Origin: Thermoproteota archaeon | Lineage (GTDB): Archaea; Thermoproteota; Thermoprotei_A; Sulfolobales; Desulfurococcaceae | Assembly (NCBI GenBank): GCA_013154205.1 | Contig: JAADCY010000071.1 | Coordinates: forward strand, 1 to 7,625 | Length of the DNA: 7,625 nucleotides | Reading direction: 5' to 3' | Shown here: positions 1 through 5,679 of the stretch, piece after piece | How the letters are laid out: each line of letters opens with the position of its first letter | Position numbering within the stretch: the first letter of the stretch is position 1 | The notes under the pieces: generated by a model | What the model was told of the DNA's origin: nothing | Database searches by the model: none | The model's input: the letters and a program-made list of their open reading frames with translations, nothing else | Translations under genes and position numbers: made by a program

Positions 1-29
1 ACCCAACACACTATTATCAATTAGCCGGA

Positions 30-131
30 GCCGGGGTAGCTCAGCCAGGTAGAGCGCCGGGCTGTTAACCACGGGTTCGAAGCCTGGCAGAAACCCGGTG
101 GTCCGGGGTTCGAATCCCCGCCCCGGCGCCA
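30..131 (+). tRNA. tRNA-Asn (anticodon GUU), intron-containing, CCA encoded
   Basis: The gene folds into a complete cloverleaf. The acceptor stem is GCCGGGG (30-36) with CCCCGGC (121-127). The D arm is GCTC/GAGC (39-42/52-55) with loop AGCCAGGTA. The anticodon stem is CCGGG/CCCGG (57-61/94-98). The five-base variable loop is 99-103. The T arm is CGGGG/CCCCG (104-108/116-120) around TTCGAAT. The discriminator is G128 and CCA is encoded at 129-131. The anticodon loop CTGTTA(A) places GTT at 64-66, so it decodes Asn codons. The anticodon stem only closes if about 25 bases (68-92) are removed, which is the canonical archaeal 37/38 intron position. Box A-like (TAGCTCAG) and box B-like (GGTTCGAATCC) sequences are present, as expected from tRNA structure. 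The gene's own TATA box is not clear, since only 29 bases lie upstream in the window. Confidence 0.96.
68..92 (+). other. tRNA-Asn intron (25 nt, canonical position 37/38)
   Basis: This is the segment that must be excised for the anticodon stem and a 7-base loop to form. The boundaries are ambiguous by one base (68-92 or 69-93) because A68 and A93 are identical. A relaxed bulge-helix-bulge splice site can be drawn: CTGT (62-65) pairs with GCAG (87-90) as a 4-bp central helix, with UAA (66-68) as 5' bulge and AAA (91-93) as 3' bulge. Cutting after the second base of each bulge gives exactly the canonical junction. Archaeal splicing endonuclease (EndA) would cut here. The intron interior forms a second hairpin, CGGG (72-75) with CCTG (83-86, one G-U pair), around the 7-base loop TTCGAAG. 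This resembles a tRNA T arm. The second helix next to the 5' bulge is poor, so this is not a textbook symmetric motif. Confidence 0.85.
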
Positions 132-133
132 CC

Positions 134-138
134 TTTTT
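134..138 (+). terminator. T5 run directly after tRNA CCA end
   Basis: Five consecutive T residues start three bases after the 3' CCA of the tRNA. Archaeal RNA polymerase commonly stops at such U-tracts after stable RNA genes. The same bases form the left half of the TATA box assigned to the next gene, so termination and initiation signals overlap. The call rests only on composition and position. Confidence 0.4.
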
Positions 139-143
139 AAATA
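134..143 (+). promoter_or_regulatory. TATA box for the L38e gene
   Basis: TTTTTAAATA contains TTTAAA at 136-141, a strong crenarchaeal TATA element. With the usual 26-27 base spacing, transcription would start near 164-166, giving a leader of about 36 bases ahead of the TTG at 201. That start point lies downstream of the GTG at 153, which argues against 153 as the translation start. There is no obvious purine-rich BRE, because the preceding bases belong to the tRNA 3' end. Confidence 0.55.
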
Positions 144-200
144 ATCAACTACGTGAAGTTCTTCTGGCAATACCAAGCAACTAGTAGGGAGGTAACAATA

Positions 201-407
201 TTGGCGCCCCTACAGGTTAATAGTGTGGAAGAACTAAAGAAGTATATTCCACAGGCAATTGAGTGTAGAGTAGTAAGAGATGAGAAAACAGGTAAGGCTA
301 AAATAAAAGTCCGTACAAAAAGGAAGCTATTAACACTTATTGTGCCAATAAATGAAGTTGACAAAACACTAGAAGAACTAAGTTGTCCCGAAGTAATAGA
401 GTTTTAA
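201..407 (+). CDS. rpl38e: Ribosomal protein L38e
   Basis: A small basic protein of 68 residues, close to the roughly 70 residues of eukaryotic RPL38. The family pattern is visible: an N-terminal SVEELKKYI segment, then a charged turn (RDEKTGK), then AKIKVRTKRKLLTLIV, matching the VKFKVR...LYTLV core of RPL38. The C-terminal helix is KTLEEL followed by a short strand. L38e belongs to the large ribosomal subunit, and among archaea it is known mainly from crenarchaea. The start is TTG 201, chosen because GGGAGGT (187-193) is a near-perfect Shine-Dalgarno with a 7-base spacer, and the product then aligns with the family from its first residues. The longer frame from GTG 153 has no such site and starts upstream of the predicted transcription start. 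The gene faces the aCPSF2 gene tail to tail with 8 bases between stop codons. Confidence 0.85.
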   Translation: MAPLQVNSVEELKKYIPQAIECRVVRDEKTGKAKIKVRTKRKLLTLIVPINEVDKTLEELSCPEVIEF

Positions 408-415
408 TCACGTTT

Positions 416-1693
416 TTAGTCAAGATGAATCTCGTCACCATTTAATGGCCTATATACGTTGATATCATCGCCTACTTTTTCACGTATCATTTTCTCGAGA
501 TTGGCTGAAGAATCAGGCTCTCCATGCACAATGATGATGTTACGTATAACGTTCTTGTAACGCTTTACAACGTCTAGCAATCCATCCTTACCAGCATGGC
601 TAGAGAGATCAAACCATTCGACACGGGCATTGACTCTGTCAATACCGAATTCCTCTATACCACCTGTTTCGAGAAGTTTATGTCCAGGGCTATCTACGGC
701 CTGGTAGCTGACGAGATAAACAGCGTTATTCCTATTGTCCCCGATTTTCTTCAAGTAATATACACTTGGGCCTCCCTTGAGCATTCCGGCGGATGATATT
801 ATAACGGTTGGTCTACGCCAGATCTTCCTCCTGTCCTGCCATCCTCTCACAAATTTTACGTGCTCAACGACTTTCTGGAAAAGACCGGGATCACGTAGAT
901 ACGTTTTGTGGCGGAGATAAATACTTGTTATTTCCCTACTCATACCATCTATATAGATCTCGGCGCCGGGAACCTCAGCGTGTACAAGACACATTACCTC
1001 CTGCGTTCTACCAACACTAAAAGCTGGGATCAACACAGTGCCTCCTGAATCTAGTACTTCCTCAATAGCGGCTGCAAGACGATGCTCTGTCTCATGACGT
1101 GGAGGGTGCTTAGTGCTACCATAAGTAGACTCTATGATCAAGGTATCGATCTTAAGCGGCCATAGCTCAGCTTTTGACAACGTCCATGTCTGTATAGTGT
1201 TGATATCACCCGTGTACAGTATTTTATGTCCACTAGGAGTCTCTAAGTATACCATAGAGCTGCCGAGTATGTGTCCAGCACTGGTTAATAATACCTTGAA
1301 TCCTCCAAGCTCGTATTGCTGGCCATATTCTGCCGTGATAGCCTTAGAACTCATATTCTCTACTTCTTCAAGGTCATAATCGATATAGAAAGCATTGATC
1401 TTTAAGAAGTCCCTAATAAGGAGGCGGCCTATATCTAGAGTTGGTTTTGTCATCACTATCGGTGGATGACCCGTTATGTATAAAAGCGGTGCGGCACCTA
1501 TGTGGTCAAGATGAGCATGAGTAATAATAACACCATTTAGATCTATCGGTCTAACGTGTCCTGGAAATTGTGGTCTATCGTTTTCATCAAAATTAACTCC
1601 ATAATCCAAAAGCACGTTTTGCCCCCTATCACTTACCAAATAAGCTGCCCTACCGACTTCTCCGCCTCCGCCGAGAATCTTAATCTTTGTCAC
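416..1693 (-). CDS. Beta-CASP metallo-beta-lactamase ribonuclease, aCPSF2 type
   Basis: A 425-residue RNA-processing nuclease of the CPSF73/RNase J superfamily, expected to bind two zinc ions. Visible motifs are THAHLDH (58-64, metal ligands), H141 in SAGHILGS, D163 in TGDIN, motif A E188 in ESTYG, motif B H366 in LSSHAGKD, and motif C H390 in IVHGEP. The beta-CASP cap is inserted between about 205 and 345 and includes IPAFSVGRTQE. There are no N-terminal KH domains, which separates it from aCPSF1. The HAHLDH motif and the length favour aCPSF2 over RNase J proper. Relatives act in archaeal mRNA decay or 3'-end processing, and some show 5'-3' exonuclease activity. The start is GTG 1693, with GGTG (1704-1701 on the minus strand) 7 bases upstream. 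All catalytic residues are intact. Confidence 0.88.
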   Translation of the reverse strand: MTKIKILGGGGEVGRAAYLVSDRGQNVLLDYGVNFDENDRPQFPGHVRPIDLNGVIITHAHLDHIGAAPLLYITGHPPIVMTKPTLDIGRLLIRDFLKINAFYIDYDLEEVENMSSKAITAEYGQQYELGGFKVLLTSAGHILGSSMVYLETPSGHKILYTGDINTIQTWTLSKAELWPLKIDTLIIESTYGSTKHPPRHETEHRLAAAIEEVLDSGGTVLIPAFSVGRTQEVMCLVHAEVPGAEIYIDGMSREITSIYLRHKTYLRDPGLFQKVVEHVKFVRGWQDRRKIWRRPTVIISSAGMLKGGPSVYYLKKIGDNRNNAVYLVSYQAVDSPGHKLLETGGIEEFGIDRVNARVEWFDLSSHAGKDGLLDVVKRYKNVIRNIIIVHGEPDSSANLEKMIREKVGDDINVYRPLNGDEIHLD

Positions 1694-1831
1694 GTCTAAA
1701 CACCATAGTAACAGACTACGGAGAACCCCTTTATTATTAATATCCCATACATTATTCTAATCTAATCACGAATAGTACTCTTTAAGACTAGCCTGCATAC
1801 TATTTAGAAATAGAGAAAATAGGTGTAAGTA
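1694..1831. promoter_or_regulatory. Divergent promoter region between aCPSF2 and NAC
   Basis: These 138 non-coding bases serve two head-to-head genes. On the minus strand an A/T-rich TATA-like stretch at 1743-1730 (TATTAATAATAAA) would start transcription near 1710, about 17 bases before the GTG of the aCPSF2 gene. On the plus strand CTTTAAGA (1780-1787) would start transcription near 1809, about 22 bases before the NAC ATG. A GGTG Shine-Dalgarno element (1822-1825) sits 6 bases before that ATG. The two TATA elements lie about 45 bases apart, so the promoters need not interfere. No clear operator palindrome was seen. Confidence 0.45.
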
Positions 1832-2191
1832 ATGCTTCCTGGAATGAGCCCTAGAGAACTAAGAAGGGCTTTAAAACGAATGGGAATAGAGCTACGGGAA
1901 TTAGAAAATGTTGAACGTGTCGAGATAATTTTATCATCGAAAAAGATAGTGATAGAAGCACCACAAGTTCTACAAATGTTTGCTAAAGGCACCAATATAT
2001 TCCAAATAACGGGCGGCACACTACATGAGGAGTCGCTCGAAGAGAAGAAAGAAGAGATTGAGATAAGTGATGAAGACATAGAGTTCATAGTATCACAGAC
2101 AGGCGTATCTAAAGAAGAGGCTAGAAAAGCTCTGATTGAAGCTAAAGGCGATATTGCAGAGGCATTGCTTAAACTAAAAGGTTTGGGGTAA
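1832..2191 (+). CDS. nac: Nascent polypeptide-associated complex protein (archaeal NAC)
   Basis: A 119-residue ribosome-associated chaperone subunit. Archaeal NAC forms homodimers that contact nascent chains at the ribosomal tunnel exit. The order of parts is a short N-terminal helix with RRALKRMGI; a NAC beta-barrel domain (about 15-63) with VERVEIILSSKKIVI, PQVLQMFAKGTNIFQITG; an acidic Glu/Lys linker (about 67-80); and a C-terminal UBA domain (about 80-118) with SDEDIEFIVSQTGVSKEEARKAL and GDIAEALLKL. The length and the NAC-UBA arrangement match the archaeal family. The start is ATG 1832 with GGTG 6 bases upstream. The ATG four codons later is possible but has a worse spacer. The stop lies four bases before the polB1 TTG, implying co-transcription. 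Confidence 0.93.
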   Translation: MLPGMSPRELRRALKRMGIELRELENVERVEIILSSKKIVIEAPQVLQMFAKGTNIFQITGGTLHEESLEEKKEEIEISDEDIEFIVSQTGVSKEEARKALIEAKGDIAEALLKLKGLG

Positions 2192-2195
2192 AAAC

Positions 2196-4772
2196 TTGCT
2201 GAAAATAGATAAGATCAGAGATGTCTATAGGCTTATCCCTGATAGAAGGGTCAAAAAAATAGAAGAGCCCGCTTATTTACTCGGAGTATTTTACGATGGA
2301 GAACTAGGTAAAGCAGTCCTCGAATTCATCAGTATCGATGGAGAAAACCTAATGTATTTACCCGACCCAGCCGGTCATAAACCATACTTTTTAACAGATC
2401 TACCGCCTAGCGAAGTAAGTAAGTTAAAAGAAATAATTAATCATCCAGGCTTTGATTCAATAGAAACAATCACCAAGATCAACCCGTTAACTAATGAAGA
2501 AATACAGTTAACAAAGATAATAACTAAAGACCCGTTAAGTGTGGCTAAGTTAAGAGGCAAAGTACCCAGGGCTTGGGAAGCACATATAAAGTACCATGAA
2601 AACTATGTGTTCGACTATCAATTAATACCTGGAATGAGGTATCGCGTTACCAATAACGCAAAGAATCCATTTCATCTAATTAGACCGACAATACCGCAAG
2701 AAGTAGTCAATACTGTTAGGAACATATTCAGAGGCGAGGACGAAGAAACTCAAAAACTAGCACTACAATGGTTACCATTATTCGAGGAAAAGCCGCCTAA
2801 GGCGAAAAGAGTTGCCGTGGACATCGAGGTATATACTCCATTTAGAGGCAGGGTACCGCATCCCGTTGCAGCAGAATATCCTGTAACTAGTATTGCTTTT
2901 GTCGGGAATGATGGGTACAAACGTGTGCTTCTCCTTGCACGAGAACATCATTGGGGCGAGATTCCAGATGAATATCCTGTCGACGCAACAATAGAATTCT
3001 ATGATAGCGAAGAAGCACTAATAATGGAAGCAATAAGAGTGCTTGCCTCGTATCCTATCATAGTGACATTTAACGGTGATAACTTCGACCTCAACTACTT
3101 ATATCATAGAGCACTAAGGATCGGTATTCCACGAGAACTGTTGCCCTTCAGATTTCATGAAGACATGATAAAAATAGAGTCATCGATACATATAGATCTA
3201 TACAAGTTCTTCAAGAATAGGTCAATTAAATCCTATGCATTCGGAGGAAAATATCAGGAAGAAAACCTAGACACTATAGCATCAGCATTACTTGGAATAT
3301 CCAAGCTTGAAGTCGAAGGAAACATAGGTGAACTACCCTATGGAAGATTAATAGCGTATAACTATAGAGACTCGCTGATTACACTACAGCTAACAATGTT
3401 TAATAAAGAGCTAGTCTGGAGACTCATGATTCTATTAGCCCGTATAGCTAAGACAAGCATAGAAGATATATGTCGTAAAAGCATATCTAAATGGATACAA
3501 AACCAGTTCTACTGGGAACATAGAAGACTAGGCTATCTAATACCAGAACCTGAAGACATAAAACGACACAGCAAGTCAAGCACTACCCAGGCAACCATTG
3601 AGGGCAAAAAATACGCCGGGGCACTCGTTATCGAGCCTCCAAAAGGCGTCTTCTTCAACATCACTGTTCTTGACGTTGCATCACTATATCCAAGCATAAT
3701 AAAAAGGTATAATCTTAGCTATGAGACAGTAGATTACGAAAAATGCCCCGAGAACCAGAGAATACCTGTAATCGATGAAACAGGCAAGAAAATACATTTT
3801 GTCTGTATAAGCCGCCCTGGCCTTACAGCCCAGATAACAGGTTTACTGAGAGATTTCCGTGTAGGACTATACAAGAAAAGAGCGAAAAACAAAGATATAC
3901 CCGAAGATCAAAGAACATGGTATGATGTTGTCCAGCGAGCTATGAAAGTATTCATAAATGCAAGCTATGGTGTATTTGGTGCCTCTACATTTCCTCTTTA
4001 CTCCCCATCAATGGCGGAAAGCGTTACCGCACTTGGCAGAAGATCATTATATGCTATCCTGAGAAAAGCAGCTGAAATAGGCGTTAAGGTACTATATGGC
4101 GATACCGACTCGATATTCCTATGGGATCCTACTCCGGAACAATTATCAAAGCTTCAGGAATGGGTTTCCAGAAACCTCGGCTTGGAAATTGATATAGATA
4201 AAGTATTCAAATATGCGCTTTTCTCTGGGCTAAAGAAAAACTATATCGGCAGATACGTCGAGGGAGGCATTGAGATCAAAGGAATGGTTGCTAAGAAACG
4301 CAATACTCCTGAATTCCTCAAGAAACTATTCACTGAATTAACCGAAAGACTAAAGCAGGCAGAAACTCCGGAGGATTTCGTTGAACTAAAAGAATGGCTG
4401 GAAAACCAGGTTAAAACACTATATAGAAAACTTCGAAAGAAAGAAGTAATGCTAAACGAGCTAGCATTCAAAGTAGGCCTAACAAAACCTGTTGAAAACT
4501 ATACAAAGAACAAGCCACCACATGTTAAGGCAGCCCTACAGCTTAAACGTCATGGAGTAAACGTGGCGCCAGGCGATCTAATAATATTTGTTAAAGTTAA
4601 ATCAAGAGACGGATATAAAGCGGTACAGCTTACCCGGCTATACGAAGTCGATCCTGATAAGTACATTGAAATAATCAATGGTGCATTAAGCCAGCTACTA
4701 GGAGCTTTAGGTGTAAGCTGGGAAGACATCATCGGCGTTGCAAAGCTGAGTCCATTATCGTTTTTCAAATAA
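2196..4772 (+). CDS. polB1: Family B DNA polymerase, PolB1 type (replicative, with 3'-5' exonuclease)
   Basis: An 858-residue chromosomal DNA polymerase. The N-terminal domain (about 1-200) contains AGHKPYFLTDL and KVPRAWEAHIKY. The proofreading exonuclease has Exo I D209/E211 (VAVDIEVYTP), Exo II NGDNFD (293-298) and Exo III YNYRD (388-392), so proofreading looks intact. The palm has motif A DVASLYPS (493-500), motif B K584 to NASYG (588-592), and motif C YGDTDS (634-639). Segments such as FSGLKKNY, KGMVAKKRNTPEF and PHVKAALQLKRHGVNV match Sulfolobus PolB1 closely. The protein lacks the roughly 35-residue N-terminal extension of the Sulfolobus enzyme and ends in SPLSFFK, a possible but non-canonical PCNA-contact tail. 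The start is TTG 2196: an in-frame stop at 2175-2177 limits extension, no other usual start lies between, and GGGGT (2184-2188) is the only ribosome-binding-like element. Confidence 0.96.
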   Translation: MLKIDKIRDVYRLIPDRRVKKIEEPAYLLGVFYDGELGKAVLEFISIDGENLMYLPDPAGHKPYFLTDLPPSEVSKLKEIINHPGFDSIETITKINPLTNEEIQLTKIITKDPLSVAKLRGKVPRAWEAHIKYHENYVFDYQLIPGMRYRVTNNAKNPFHLIRPTIPQEVVNTVRNIFRGEDEETQKLALQWLPLFEEKPPKAKRVAVDIEVYTPFRGRVPHPVAAEYPVTSIAFVGNDGYKRVLLLAREHHWGEIPDEYPVDATIEFYDSEEALIMEAIRVLASYPIIVTFNGDNFDLNYLYHRALRIGIPRELLPFRFHEDMIKIESSIHIDLYKFFKNRSIKSYAFGGKYQEENLDTIASALLGISKLEVEGNIGELPYGRLIAYNYRDSLITLQLTMFNKELVWRLMILLARIAKTSIEDICRKSISKWIQNQFYWEHRRLGYLIPEPEDIKRHSKSSTTQATIEGKKYAGALVIEPPKGVFFNITVLDVASLYPSIIKRYNLSYETVDYEKCPENQRIPVIDETGKKIHFVCISRPGLTAQITGLLRDFRVGLYKKRAKNKDIPEDQRTWYDVVQRAMKVFINASYGVFGASTFPLYSPSMAESVTALGRRSLYAILRKAAEIGVKVLYGDTDSIFLWDPTPEQLSKLQEWVSRNLGLEIDIDKVFKYALFSGLKKNYIGRYVEGGIEIKGMVAKKRNTPEFLKKLFTELTERLKQAETPEDFVELKEWLENQVKTLYRKLRKKEVMLNELAFKVGLTKPVENYTKNKPPHVKAALQLKRHGVNVAPGDLIIFVKVKSRDGYKAVQLTRLYEVDPDKYIEIINGALSQLLGALGVSWEDIIGVAKLSPLSFFK

Positions 4773-4790
4773 TAAGAAGTCGAGGAGAAC

Positions 4791-4854
4791 ATAAGAACTT
4801 ATATTGCCCTTCTCTGATTAACCATTATCAGCACTAAAAATTACATGAGGAGAG
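4791..4854 (+). promoter_or_regulatory. S26e promoter, TSS palindrome and Shine-Dalgarno
   Basis: CTTATATTG (4798-4806) is a TATA-like element that would start transcription near 4828-4830, giving a leader of about 30 bases. It overlaps a small inverted repeat (ATAAG-aa-CTTAT, 4791-4802). A second inverted repeat, CTGAT (4814-4818) and ATCAG (4827-4831) with an 8-base centre, lies across the predicted start site in an operator-like position. GAGGAG (4847-4852) is a Shine-Dalgarno placed 7 bases before ATG 4860. Together these indicate that S26e can be transcribed separately from polB1, although read-through across the gap of under 90 bases is possible. Confidence 0.45.
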
Positions 4855-4859
4855 ATATA

Positions 4860-5147
4860 ATGCCTAAGAAGAGGGAGAGCCGAGGAAGACACAAGGGCTC
4901 TAAAGGAAGGGTCGAATACATACAGTGCGATAATTGTGGAAGACTCGTACCAAAGGACAAGGCAATATGCGTCACCCGATGGTATAGCCCAGTAAATCCT
5001 CAGCTCGCTAGAGAGCTCGAGAAGAAAGGAGCCATCATAATGAGGTACCCTGTGACCAAATGCTATTGTGTATCATGCGCCGTTCATCTAGGAATAGTAA
5101 AGGTTAGACCAGAACATGAAAGGAAGCCGAGACCACAGCCAATATAA
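4860..5147 (+). CDS. rps26e: Ribosomal protein S26e
   Basis: A 95-residue basic zinc-binding protein of the small ribosomal subunit, which in the related eukaryotic ribosome sits near the mRNA exit channel. The family signature is clear: N-terminal MPKKRESRGR; a first zinc pair C23-x2-C26 in IQCDNCGRLVPKDKAI; and a second pair in CYCVSCAVH (C70 and C73, with an extra C68). The tail is rich in Pro and Arg. I chose ATG 4860 over the in-frame ATG at 4845. The product then begins with the MPKKR typical of the family, and the GAGGAG that the longer frame would translate works as the Shine-Dalgarno. The last 32 bases overlap the next gene in another frame, implying an operon and possible translational coupling. 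Confidence 0.93.
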   Translation: MPKKRESRGRHKGSKGRVEYIQCDNCGRLVPKDKAICVTRWYSPVNPQLARELEKKGAIIMRYPVTKCYCVSCAVHLGIVKVRPEHERKPRPQPI

Positions 5148-5625
5148 TATTGCTTTTATCGAGACAAAGCCTGACTTTAACCGTTTCGATATAATACATA
5201 GAATAACGAATTCGTTTAGGCAAACCCGCGTATTGGGCACATTATATATATTGTTCCCAAAGAAGCACTCCCTACATCTAATCACATGTAAGAACAATTC
5301 TTCTGAATGTATTGAAGAAAAAGTATCAATAGATGAATTCCTCTACCAAGTATTCAATAAAGCATGTATTGTTAACTTGACCGAGAACGCCCCGCTCTTC
5401 ATAAATGATATTAATGACTTAAAGAAACTAGACGAAACCTGCTTGTATAGAATACTATTTGTATCCGGAATACATAGTGATATACCCCATACCCTTTTGA
5501 GAAAAATAAGAAATATTTCAACTAAATTCATAAATCTAAGTCTAGGCACAGTACCGTATCTTGCCTCAAGCATTCCGGTAATACTTGATCTAATATTATC
5601 ATCGAATTTAGCGGAAATAATATAA
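5116..5625 (+). CDS. Divergent TrmY/COG1901-like SPOUT protein, putative tRNA methyltransferase
   Basis: A 169-residue protein that I do not recognise with certainty. Two regions resemble TrmY, the SPOUT enzyme that methylates pseudouridine-54 of archaeal tRNA. Residues 22-47 (NRFDIIHRITNSF, then QTR, then LGTLYILF) parallel the TrmY N-terminal GRLDLLCR...F...R...V stretch. The C-terminal region (113-165, ILFVSGIH then INLSLGTVPYLASSIPVILDLIL) parallels the cofactor-binding end with its SLGP...A...I...LD pattern. The usual SDH after the last-but-one strand reads SGIH here, and the middle is shorter, so activity is uncertain. The protein has four cysteines and no membrane segment. ATG 5116 is the only usual start near the N-terminus and overlaps S26e by 32 bases, with only a weak AGGTTAG upstream. 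Alternatives are another SPOUT family or a non-catalytic relative. Confidence 0.5.
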   Translation: MKGSRDHSQYNIAFIETKPDFNRFDIIHRITNSFRQTRVLGTLYILFPKKHSLHLITCKNNSSECIEEKVSIDEFLYQVFNKACIVNLTENAPLFINDINDLKKLDETCLYRILFVSGIHSDIPHTLLRKIRNISTKFINLSLGTVPYLASSIPVILDLILSSNLAEII

Positions 5626-5679
5626 TGTAGCTATTTTCTCAAAATCTACCTAAGAAAAACAAAGAGGTAAGGTGTAAGA
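5614..5679 (+). promoter_or_regulatory. Promoter and Shine-Dalgarno for the thioredoxin-like gene
   Basis: An A/T-rich TATA-like element, AATATAAT (5617-5624), covers the end of the preceding coding region and would start transcription near 5646-5648, about 33 bases before ATG 5680. GGTG (5671-5674) lies 5 bases before the ATG and is preceded by GAGGT (5664-5668). The GGTGTAAG context closely resembles the one ahead of the NAC gene in this window. The promoter assignment rests on pattern and spacing only. Confidence 0.4.

Noticed and set aside
1..29. Promoter of the tRNA gene (CTATTAT near 11-17)
   Set aside because: It is too close to the tRNA 5' end for a normal TATA-to-start distance, and the true element may lie outside the window.
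153..200. GTG at 153 as the start of L38e
   Set aside because: It has no Shine-Dalgarno, lies before the transcription start predicted from the TATA box, and would add 16 residues not expected in the family. TTG 201 has a strong GGGAGGT at proper spacing.
596..1379. Several plus-strand open frames within the aCPSF2 gene
   Set aside because: They lie entirely antisense to a gene with all catalytic motifs intact, and they show no recognisable domains.
2067..2073. GTGATGA C-box match within the NAC gene
   Set aside because: No CTGA D box lies within guide distance downstream, and the bases encode the conserved SDED start of the UBA domain.
1804..2088. Open frame antisense to the NAC gene
   Set aside because: The product is Ser/Phe/Ile-rich with low complexity and overlaps a well-supported gene; it resembles no family and is a reverse-strand shadow.
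4765..4772. Canonical PCNA-interacting box at the PolB1 C-terminus
   Set aside because: The residues SPLSFFK do not fit QxxLxxFF: only one residue lies between the Leu and the two Phe. Kept only as a weak PIP-like tail.
4241..4792. Two minus-strand open frames inside the end of polB1
   Set aside because: They are Ser-rich shadows of conserved polymerase sequence with no domain pattern or promoter.
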